Source: Anarhynchus alexandrinus (Eukaryota > Chordata > Aves > Charadriiformes > Charadriidae). Taken from it: DNA of 64,000 nt. Of the stretch, positions 11,860 through 20,800 are shown one piece after another. The position numbers and the translations under genes are program-made. The stretch covers positions 23,295 through 87,294 of the forward strand of contig VUYV01000398.1 of the NCBI GenBank assembly GCA_008711295.1. The letters run 5' to 3'. The first letter of the stretch is position 1. Each line of letters begins with the position of its first letter. The notes under the pieces were generated by a model. It was not told the DNA's origin. It saw nothing but the letters and a program-made list of their open reading frames with translations, and made no database searches.

Positions 11860-13125
11860 CTATGACATCGAGGCAGTTGCGTTCTGGTGTTCCTTCCTCA
11901 ATTTCCCCATATAAATATCCTTTAATTTAAATAGATGCACCACCATCTTATCTTTTGGAACTACTCCAATCCCCAACGAAATCTGTAAATCCCTCCCCAG
12001 TAGGTTCACTCCAGCCTCTGGTATCACTATTAAGTCGCTTATAACTTCTTTGCTGTTCTCCTGGATCATTACTTACAATCATAGAATCATAGAATGGTTT
12101 GGGTTGGAAAGGACCTTGAAGATCATCGAGTTCCAACCCCCCTGCCATAGGCAGGGACACCTCCAACTAGACCAGGTTGCCCAAGGCCACGTCCAGCCTG
12201 GCCTTGAACACCTCCAGGGATGGGGACTCAACAACCTCTCTGGGCAACCTGTTCCAGTGCCTCACCACCCTCAAAGTGAAAAACTTCTTCCTAATGTTCA
12301 ATCTAAACCTGCCCTCTTCCAGTTTGAAGCCATTCTCCCTTGTCCTGTCACTACATGCCCTAGTAAAAAGTCCTTCCCCAGCTCTCCTGTAGGCCCCCTT
12401 TAGGTACTGAAAGGCCGCAATAAGATCTCCCCGGAGCCTTCTCTTCTCCAGGCTGAACAGCCCCAACTCCTTCAGCCTCTCCTCATAGGAGAGGTGCTCC
12501 AGCCCTCGGATCATCCTCGTGGCCCTCCTCTGGACACGCTCCAGCAGGTCCATGTCCTTCTTATGTTGGGGACTCCAGAGCTGGACGCAGTACTCCAGGT
12601 GGGGTCTCACAAGAGTGGAGTAGAGGGGCAGAATCACCTCCCTCGCCCTGCTGGCCACACTTCTTTTGATGCAGCCCAGGATGCGGTTGGCCTTCTGGGC
12701 TGCGATCGCACATTGCCGGCTCATGTTGAGCTTCTCGTCGATCAGCACACCCAGGTCCTTCTCCTCAGTGCTGCTCTCCAGCCATTCCCCGCCCAACCTG
12801 TAATTGTGCTTGGGATTGCCCCGACCCAGATGTAAGACCTTGCATTTGGCCTTATTGAACTGCATGAGGTTGGCTTGGGCCCACCTCTCCAGCCTGTCCA
12901 GGTCCCTCTGGATGGCATCCCTCCCTTCCAGCGTGTCTACCTCGCCAAACAGCTTGGTATCATCGGCAAACTTGCTGAGGGTGCTCTCGTCTTGTACCGG
13001 GAACCCTTCCCCTTCTATTCCAACTACGCTAGTTGCCTTGACCTCTTGGCTCCCGAGTCTACTAAAAAATACATATTCCTCCTTCTGGGGTCCTAATTTT
13101 AAATTTATCAAGGGCTCAAAATAAT
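11860..13125 (-). pseudogene. ERV protease remnant split by a CR1 insertion
   Basis: The N-terminal part (13125-13024) reads [15 protein letters not shown], but the expected Asp-Ser/Thr-Gly-Ala catalytic motif is not visible: the frame gives SRLGSQ instead. The C-terminal part (12069-11860) contains AGVNLLGRDL, the conserved late-protease motif. About 920 bp of CR1 sequence separates the two. The reverse transcriptase that should follow is absent; the sequence passes almost directly to RNase H. Confidence 0.65.
12077..12995 (-). mobile_element. CR1 LINE, 5'-truncated, inserted in the ERV protease
   Basis: The minus strand encodes the C-terminal part of the CR1 reverse transcriptase in one long open frame: [60 protein letters not shown], and the tail [20 protein letters not shown]. 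The 3' end lies at 12077-12110 with two ATAGAATCAT-type units, the usual CR1 terminus. The frame stays open across most of the fragment, so this copy is younger than the others in the window. It lies within ERV protease sequence, so it landed after the retrovirus. Confidence 0.92.
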
Positions 13126-13156
13126 GAAGGTAGAGCCCCGACACCCCTATTCCTGC

Positions 13157-14040
13157 TCATTCCATCATCTGGAACACCCTAATCTCTTTTTCTCTCATTG
13201 GACACTCTCTTTTAAAATGTCCTTCCCTTCCACAGTAGAAGCACCTTTTGGGGCCCACTTGCCACCCAGGTGGGGTCTCTCTTCGCCATTGTTGGGTCCT
13301 AAAGCCCCTGTGTCCCGGTCCATAACTGGGCCCCCTTCCACAATTTGGTAACATCTCTTCTTTCTTCCTCTCTCTCTGGTTGCCGCTTCATTACCTGTTC
13401 CACTGTGGCTACCATCAATTTGGTTTTAGCTTTTTGTTTCTCGTCATCCCTTCTGACATACACTTTTTGGGCCTCCCGCAACAGATCATTTAAATCCCGG
13501 TCATGCCAGTTTTCCAGCTTTTCCAACTTTTTCTTTATATCAGGTAACAAAATTGACTTTCAGCAACTCTCACCCTGCATCACTCCCAGGATCTACTCCT
13601 GCATATTTTGCATATTTTTCCGCAGTCTCTCCAGCCAATCTGTAGGCCGGGTGGGGGTGGGGGTGGGGGTGGGGGGTCGTCCTTCTATCGTTTACTTTTA
13701 AAAGCCTTATCGAAATTCTGCCCCTTTGGTACAGCCTCTCTTGCTCCCTTGATGGCTAATCTTCTGTAATCAGACATACTATTCCTTCCCTCAACATTGT
13801 TCTGATCCCAGGTAGACCTTGCTACAGCAAATTTCAGCTCCCCCGGAATCCCCCCTGAATGTTGGGAGGATTTTCCTGCTCCCAGATTCGGATCTTGGCA
13901 ATTCGAATAATTTCTCTTCCCTCTGGTGTGAACAGGGCTCCTAAAATAAACTGCATTTCATCCCAATTGTAAAGATTGGGGTCCAATCGATTGAGTTCAT
14001 CTCTCACACCCCATCTCCAAATCTACAGAGCCTCGCTAGT
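13157..14040 (-). pseudogene. ERV gag remnant (capsid and nucleocapsid)
   Basis: The upstream part (about 14030-13870) reads NWDEMQFILGALFTPEGRE, a capsid-type segment, then runs into stops. A second part (13560-13299) is rich in charged residues (KKLEKLENWHDRDLNDLL), typical of the capsid-to-nucleocapsid region. It leads to one CCHC zinc knuckle, CFYCGREGHFKREC, near 13250-13210. The pieces are in different frames and separated by a G-rich tract at about 13648-13675, so no full gag protein can be made. Confidence 0.7.
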
Positions 14041-14502
14041 CCCTTGTCACAAAGCTGACACATGCCTTGTCTTAGAAGAAAACTCTCTTGAAAAAGCATG
14101 GTTTATTACCCTCTGCCAGGAGTACCTGGCTAGCGCATTTGGAATGATGTTATTTGCAGACCACATGTAAGAACTTCAGTCCTGTGTTGCTTTCGGCACA
14201 GGCAACTGCCTGGGCTGTAGGAAGAGATGAGAGCAGAACAGCTGTCCGTAAGAGGCTTGCTATTTTTGTCTGCTCTTAAGGGGATCAGAAGCTTTTTTTA
14301 AACATCAGTTTTTTCAATGTTTGAAACAAAGCCAAGGCTCCTGGTTGCGTTTTGTAGTGCCCTCTGTTATTACATTGAAATAAATTTCTTCTTTGTTAAC
14401 ATGGGGAAATATATTATAATAAAACAGCACCTGAAAGTCCTTTTTTGCTTCCTGCAAATGTGACCAAAAGTTCTTTCGTGGCTAAACTGATCAGGTGGTT
14501 GA
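14041..14502. other. Unassigned stretch right of the ERV
   Basis: This AT-rich stretch of about 460 bp has no recognised domain and no LTR signature that I can see. It could be eroded 5' ERV sequence or host flank. Confidence 0.4.
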
Positions 14503-14543
14503 ACAATTTGAAGATGAAAGAGCAAGTGCAGAGGGGCTCAGCC
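14503..14543 (+). repeat. Copy of PLAAT1 3'-flank segment, right piece
   Basis: ACAATTTGAAGATGAAAGAG and the following bases through GGGGCTCAGC repeat 16917-16957. At 14544 the sequence switches to the PLAAT1 promoter repeat. With 9485-9553 it brackets the ERV, as if a stretch like 16839-16957 had been opened at about 16908-16915. Confidence 0.78.
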
Positions 14544-15180
14544 GCCCGGGCAAGGCAGTTGCCCCCGCTCCGCGCCGCCGCGGCTCTCCCACACCCGACG
14601 GGCCGTTTCAGCAACACCTTCTTGAGCGGGACCTCCGCCGGCGGAGCACGAGTGGCTGCTGGGCAGGCAGAGGGAGGCAGGCAGGGGCGGGCAGGCAGGC
14701 AGGCAGGCAGGGGCGGGCAGGAGGGCAGGCACTCCCGTCGGACCACGCAAGCACCGCCCGTCCAGTTCCGCTATTTAGAGCGGCCGGGAGGAGGCAGGAG
14801 CCGCCCGGGCGTCCGTCGTCGTCCCACCAGAGCGGCAGCCGGGCCACAGCAGCAGCGGGACGGGCACCGGGGGTGAGCGGGCCGCTACGGGGAGGGGGCG
14901 GCTGCCAGCGGGCTGCGACCCCCTGCGGGGTGCCGGGTGCTGTGCAGTGCAGTGCAGGGGGGGCGCCGGCGGCGGGCGCGGGTTTGCCGAGCTCCCGGGG
15001 GTGCCCCCGGAGCCTGGGGAGGGGCTCGGCACCCCGGGTGCTCCCCCCAACCCCCCCCCCCCGCCGGGGAGCTGCGACCGACCCTCCGGCGGAGCCGGTC
15101 CGGTGCCAGAACGAGCAGAGCCCCGAAAGGAGCACGGGCGGGAACGGGCTGCGAGGGACGGGACGGGGGAGGGGGGGTGC
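14544..15180 (+). promoter_or_regulatory. PLAAT1 CpG island, promoter and non-coding first exon
   Basis: This stretch is very GC- and CpG-rich compared with its flanks and ends upstream of the PLAAT1 start codon. A TATA-like CTATTTAGAG lies at about 14770. A good splice donor (GGGGTGAGCGG, GT at 14873-14874) would end a non-coding first exon of roughly 80-100 bp. The acceptor joining it to the coding exon, shortly before 15495, is not resolved. Positions 14544-14755 are repeated at 5641-5855. The (GGCA)n tract at about 14664-14710 is length-variable between the two copies. Confidence 0.65.
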
Positions 15181-15494
15181 ATCGCCGCAGTGGCTTCACC
15201 CTTGGCCTGCAGCCCTTGGCAGGAGGGGCGGCGATTTCATTTCTCACCCTGTGGCAGCACATCGCTGGTGGGAGGGACTGGGCACCCTGAACCGGGGCCC
15301 TGCAGAGAGGGGCACCACCACCAGCAGCAGTTGGATGCCACTCGACGATGCTCCACATGGTGTATGAGGGTGCCAGTGCCAGGCCCTAATGATCTCCCTG
15401 CTTGCGATCCCCCAGCAGCTGCCCGGTGCACGTCCCAGACCTCCCCTCTCTGCTGTGCCTTGCGTTGAGCCTGCCCTGACCTCACGCTGTCAAG

Positions 15495-16468
15495 ATGTCA
15501 AACTTCCATAGGAGATGTCAACCCCAGCCCGGGGACCTGATCGAGATCTTCCGGCCAACTTACCAGCACTGGGCCCTCTACCTGGGGGACGGGTACATCA
15601 TCAACGTGGTGCCTCCAGGTAAGGCTGGTGCAGCCCAGCAGGATGCAGAGGGGGCCTTGGGGTGACCTGGGAGCCTTGTGTCCCTCCATGGGTCATTTGG
15701 GGACCTTGTGTGTGTGTAGATGGCGTTTCCAGTGCCAAGTCAGTGTTCACCGGAAGGGCCTGGGTGAAGATGCAGCTCCTGAAGGAAGCAGTGGGAAACG
15801 ACAGGTACCGTGTCAACAACAAGTACGATGCCACCTACACTCCCCTCCCGGTGAAGGACATCATCCGGCGCGCTAAGCTCTTCATCGACCGGGAGGTGTG
15901 CTACGACGTGCTCAGCAACAACTGCGAGCACTTCGTGACGATGCTCCGCTATGGCGAGGCTGTCTCCGACCAGGTAGGTAACATGGGGTAAGCCCTTGCA
16001 TGCCTCACAGTGCACCTCCTTGCTGCTCTGTGTGAGCCCCTGGACTGGGGCACAGCATGCAAACTTCATGGGGACAGCAAAGCCCCAGGGCTGGAGTCCA
16101 AAACGTCACTGTCTCTGGCCTCACCAGAGACCTTGGACTAGGAAGCTCACTACATGGTCTGTCTGTACCCTGACAGCACTTTCTTAATGCCACAGCCCAA
16201 GGGTAAAAGCCTGGGTGTTACCCCTTCTGCTTATTAGTCAGGTGTCTCTCGTTTACTTAATTGCATCATTATTTCTGCCTGCTCTTCATTAGCATGCCTG
16301 GGGGTAAAAAAAACTAACCAACAAGCTCATCATGTTTCCAGCCAGTCTTTCACTTTCACTTTGTAGGTCACCCGAGGGGTCACTACTGCTGGTATTGTAA
16401 CAGCTGTTGTTGGTGCCTTTGCCTTGCTGGGCTTGGCCTTGAGCAGACCCAGAGAGAGACACCACTGA
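15495..16468 (+). CDS. PLAAT1: PLAAT1 (HRASLS), phospholipase A and acyltransferase 1
   Basis: Three coding exons join in phase: 15495-15618, 15720-15973 and 16367-16468 (TGA at 16466-16468), giving 159 residues, slightly shorter than human PLAAT1 at about 168. The protein has the NlpC/P60-type LRAT fold. The catalytic histidine region is [17 protein letters not shown] (His25). The catalytic cysteine lies in [18 protein letters not shown] (Cys110). A C-terminal hydrophobic anchor follows (about 135-151, [17 protein letters not shown]), then a basic tail RPRERHH. Family members transfer acyl chains between phospholipids and phosphatidylethanolamine or hydrolyse phospholipids at membranes. Asn37 follows the GDGYII strand where PLAAT3 has a second His; as I recall this is normal for PLAAT1. 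The ATG at 15495 has A at -3. The neighbour ATP13A4, known to lie near PLAAT1 in vertebrates, supports PLAAT1 over other paralogues. Confidence 0.92.
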
Positions 16469-16787
16469 TGAGCCACCGGGACCAGACTGGAGCAGGACCC
16501 AGGACAGTTTGTGGCCACAGTTGCCACTGACACTAACAACTGTGAGCCTTGCTGAGCATTAACCTGTTTGTCACATTTGCTTGTACTTAATTTCCTGGGA
16601 TGATTTTTGTGGTAGTCTGGGAGCGCTTGCAAGCTTCATCCTCACACCCCTGGTGCTATGCTGAGGACTGGTGCAGCCTTTCTATGCGCATCCTGGTCTT
16701 TGCTGATCACGTGCTGTGAGCTTGTTCTCTGAACAACCTATTTTAATCTGCTTAAATAAGTATTTTTAATTGGCCATTACTCTTGGA

Positions 16788-16793
16788 TTAAAA
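16788..16793 (+). promoter_or_regulatory. Probable PLAAT1 polyadenylation signal (ATTAAA)
   Basis: An ATTAAA variant lies about 320 bp past the PLAAT1 stop, followed by an A-rich run. No AATAAA is nearer, so this is the best candidate for the end of the 3' UTR. Confidence 0.45.
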
Positions 16794-16838
16794 AAAAAGT
16801 AAAAAGTATTGCTGAGAGTTTATTGTGCGTCCTGCGGC

Positions 16839-16957
16839 TGAGAGCCTGTGCAAGGGGAAAGCCCCGGGTTCCCGGGCCGGGTCAGGGGCAGACAAGGCAC
16901 ATGCTCCGTGTGTGGACAATTTGAAGATGAAAGAGCAAGTGCAGAGGGGCTCAGCTT
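16839..16957 (+). repeat. PLAAT1 3'-flank source segment shared with the mosaic
   Basis: The left part (16839-16907) is repeated at 9485-9553 and the right part (16915-16957) at 14503-14543. Here the two parts are contiguous; in the other place they bracket about 4.95 kb containing the ERV. Confidence 0.78.
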
Positions 16958-17836
16958 CTTGTGCCTGTCCAGCAGCCGTGTGCCAGAGCACGCTAAAACC
17001 CTGTTAACCCGAGTTAAACCAAGACACAAGGGTTAGCCCTGCGTTCTGCCACGTGACACGAAACCTCTGCCGGGACCCGGCAGCGGCAGAGCACAAATGG
17101 CGGTGTCACATGTGTGTGTGCAGTAGCTGCGGGGTCCTCTGCCTGTGGAAACCGAGGTGGGGCACATCCCTGCAGCGTTCCCAGCCTGGTCTTACAGCAG
17201 TCCTCCCGCTTTAAGCTTTCGTGTGCTCAGAGCAGCGTGTCTGCAAAAGCTGGCAAGGGAGAGCCGGGCAAGGATAGCATATGGGCCTTCTCATATCTGT
17301 CATCTGCTCCAGGATGCAATAAAACAGGGATGACCTCATCCAGGAAACTTTCTAGTAGTTCTCAGAAACAGCAGTGTTTCTTGTAATGAAGGATTTCGCA
17401 ATTGCACGCACGGTCCTCTGCACAGCCAGGATTAGGTCACTTAATTTGGATTGGCCAGTGGGTGCATTGACAGGATTTGGTGGAGCAGTGGCTGAAACAG
17501 GGAGTGAGATCGTGACGTGGAGCAGCAGAAGCCACTGCTTTGCTGTATTCCGTATTTTTGAGCCTTTGTAGGAGAAGTTGGCAAAGCCCAGGATCTGCTG
17601 TTGCCATGGAGTAGAGTCAAGGCTGTCATTTTAACAGCAACTGAGAGAATAATCCTTGCCTGTGCTCTGGGACACAGCCAGCGCGGGCCCAGCCTGCCCC
17701 TGAATGGCTGGGTTTGTGCAGGGGTTTCAAACATCTGCATGTGGTGCACATCAAAGGATGAAAACACAGGCTGTTCAGTGCAAGTCGGGGAAGCTGCCAC
17801 CACGTCACAGACCTGCACCCGGCTGCAGGGTCTCGC
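16958..17836. other. Gap between the convergent PLAAT1 and ATP13A4 ends
   Basis: The segment holds no supported coding exon. It must contain the ATP13A4 3' UTR on the minus strand, running leftward from the stop at 17837. I saw no clear minus-strand polyadenylation hexamer that I would commit to. No ATP13A5-like exon was found here. Confidence 0.5.
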
Positions 17837-20800
17837 CTACTCATCATCATTGTGTTCATAGGTGGGGTTAATGTAAATCTCATCTGTGCTTTTTGCTGCA
17901 AAGTCTTTTCTGTTTATGGGAGGCCAGTTGGGATCCCTCTGCAGCATCCTCTGCCATTTTCGGTACTGGCTCTTCGACTGGTACCCAAACCAGGCTTTAA
18001 GCAGCAGCCAGAGGTGCTTGTTCTGCAAGATAACATCCTGCGGAGTGACATGGAGCAGGGTCAGTCCTGCTGCCCTTCACTGGGAGGAAGGACCACTCGG
18101 GGACAAAAGCCATCCCTCGCTGCACGTGCAACCCCTGAGCCCCTCGGGGGGCATGGCACTGGGCGCCTATGTGCGCTCTCTTTCGGTAACACGGCTGCCA
18201 GATGCCACCATCCTCATCCACAGGAAGGCTCTGTGCAGTTACATCAGGACAACACTGATCTCAGTCTGTTTGGCTGAAGGGGATAATCAAGGGGCACGTT
18301 TTTCCTCCTGGGGCTGTGGGATGACCGGGCACTGTTGCTGCTTGCCGGGACAAGACCCGGTGCTGGACGCAGCCTGTGCCCCTACCAGGGGTGACACAAC
18401 CAGCCTTGACCCACAGAACAATTTAGGGCTTAGTCAGTACCACAACATCCAATGCCACAAGACAGTGCAGGCTCTGGCCTGATGTCTTATAGGGCAAGAG
18501 GGAAGCAGTTGTTTTAAAATCGCTGCCAAGCATGCGACCCATGCCGCGGTCTGGTCCCCTGTGAGCCAGGGCAGCGTGCTCCTCCTGGGCAGCTGCACCT
18601 CAGCTCACTCACCCTCTCTAAAGGCTTAAGAGATGTGGTCTAAATAATCTCTGGTGTTGTATAAAATGGATTTGATTGACGCAGACTGAGTGTTACAGGG
18701 AAAGAAAAAAAAAAAAAAAGCCCGAGGAATTATGCTTCTGCAGGAGGGGGGGATGNNNNNNNNNNNNNNNNNNNNNNNNNNNNNNNNNNNNNNNNNNNNN
18801 NNNNNNNNNNNNNNNNAAAAAAAAAAAAAAAGCCTGAGGATTTATGCTTCTGCAGGAGGAGAGCATTGATGCAAATGGGGGTAGGAAGACCTGACCAAAT
18901 GCTGCTCCTGTTCACCCCAGGGAACAGGCGGTAAACAAACGCACTCACCTCCGTAAAAAAAGATACGCAAAAGGTGACCAAGAGGATCAGTAAGATGTAA
19001 ACTCTCCAGATCACAGGAGTGCAAAGAAACTGTTGGAAGACAGGAACAGCAATTAGGTTTAAATGCCTTGTCAAGATTTGCATCTGTTCCTAATGATTTG
19101 AGAGACTGACTAACATTTTCCCAGTGGCAAGCATGGAGGAGGCAGCAGGAAGGGACAGTAATTCCTTGTCGCAGCAATCTTGGAAGGTTTGATGCCAGAT
19201 TCCCCACAGCATGGAGCTGCCTAAATCACCCTGGCTACTTAACCTACTGCTAAAACCTGCAGATCAGGTGCTTGGGGCAGGATCTGCTGCCCAAATACTT
19301 GTGGGGAGCTGCAGCTAACGCACAACGTGCAGCTCCTCTCCCTCTGTGTCCGCTCACCCTAATGCCAGGCCTCCCCCTGTACCCACCCCATGCAGGATGG
19401 CCGGGGATGAGCCCACAGGGCTCGGCCATTCCCGACGTTGGGCAGCAGGGCCGGAGGCAGCTGCCTGCTCTGTGCCCTGGCTGAGCGCCCGGGAGAGCCG
19501 CGGCCTCATGTGAGCTCACGCTGCCCCAGGAAGGGAGGGACGCAGCAGCAATCCCTGCCCCCTCACTTTTCCATCCAGCGAGCCTCCTCGTACATGCGAA
19601 ACCACGAACCACCCTATTGTGCTTTTCTGTTAAGAAGAAAAGCTCAGCAAGCCATAAGCACTTTTTCCTCTCCCTGTTGCCGCCCAGTCTTTAGAGGAGA
19701 GGAGGACTACCTCAATTAATCAAGCCCTTGTCAGAGGGATGTTAGAGAAGTTTGAAAGTGCTGCCCAGTCAGCACAGTCCAAGATGACTGTAGCTGTAGC
19801 TTCTGCTCTGTACGCTTAGATGAAGGGACAGCAAAATATGTGGCATGAAAAGGAAATTAAAAGGAAATGCACATTCCGTTTGCGCTTACCTGCATGCCAC
19901 TGTACACAGCATCAATGTCGGCGAGGAAGAGGAAGAGGCAGACTGCAAGCTGGAGGGACAGGAGGACTGAAAATACATCTGGGGAAAGAAGAGCATTTGT
20001 GGGCCTGGGAGGGAGGGGGGGTGGCAACCAAACTCTGCGAATATGCCGACAGGACCCCCAAATGCTAATGCTGTAACACTGCCATCATGTAAAATGCCTC
20101 CCCACCAAAAAAAAAAAAAAGAAGAGCTGTGGAATTGAAAGTAGAGGAGCTACTCCCCAGCGGCCCGTTGCAAAACTCACCACCCACACTTTTTTTTCTT
20201 GCACAAGTGATTTGGCACGTTCTGATTCTTATAAAACCACAGAAAACTTCCTCAAAAGGCCACTGCTGTGTGCTGCACCAGCACCCCTTCCCCTGCGCTC
20301 GCTCCTCCACGTGCTCGGCCGTACACCTGGTCCGCAGGCAGCAGAGGAGGCTGCTTGTGCTCGTGGGCTGCCCTGCCAGGGAGGGCCAGGTCCTTCTGCA
20401 ACCCACACAGTGCAAAGGTGGGCTATATCTGTGCTTTCCACAGAAAAGTTTGTCTGGCTTTCCATCCTCTTCCAAAAGAGCAGGAGGCCACAGAGTGACG
20501 GCAAATGGCTCAGACATCCTGAGGTGCCAAACTCCTGGCAATTACCAGGAGCTGGGTGTCTTAAAACTAGCCGGTTAATTGGGTCAACAGCTCCCAAGGG
20601 CCTCCTGACAACCTTCTCACTGCCAGGGAGGAGAGGGGACAGGGCTGAGTGGGTGGCAAAACCAAGGAAATTGCCTTTTGCTTCCTCCTAGGGATTGTCC
20701 CTAAACAGGGATAAAACACCAAGGAGTGTGTGCAGATTTCTGAGCCAACAGGGTCCTCTGCCCCGTCCCAGCCTGGCTGCTTGCAGGGCAGCCCCTTTCT

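Larger units (their letters stand above)
9660..14040 (-). mobile_element. Degraded gammaretrovirus-like endogenous retrovirus, gag to env, no LTRs seen
   Basis: On the minus strand, fragments appear in retroviral order: gag capsid (about 14030-13780 and 13560-13299), nucleocapsid zinc knuckle (13250-13210), protease (13125-13024 and 12069-11860), RNase H (11830-11484), integrase (11300-10700) and envelope (10514-9740). A CR1 element interrupts the protease region. Reverse transcriptase is missing between protease and RNase H. Stops and frameshifts occur in every part, and I could not find terminal repeats at either end, so the copy is old and inactive. The single-knuckle nucleocapsid and gene order fit a gammaretrovirus-like (ERV1-class) avian element. 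The region is pasted between two pieces that are adjacent at 16839-16957. Confidence 0.8.

Noticed and set aside
13648..13675. (GTGGGG)n G-rich run as a possible functional quadruplex
   Set aside because: It lies inside a dead ERV gag remnant with no nearby promoter, so a role cannot be argued.
14495..15367. 290-codon plus-strand open frame over the PLAAT1 CpG island
   Set aside because: It is a GC-rich frame lacking stops because of composition. It overlaps several similar frames on both strands and runs through the PLAAT1 first exon and intron.
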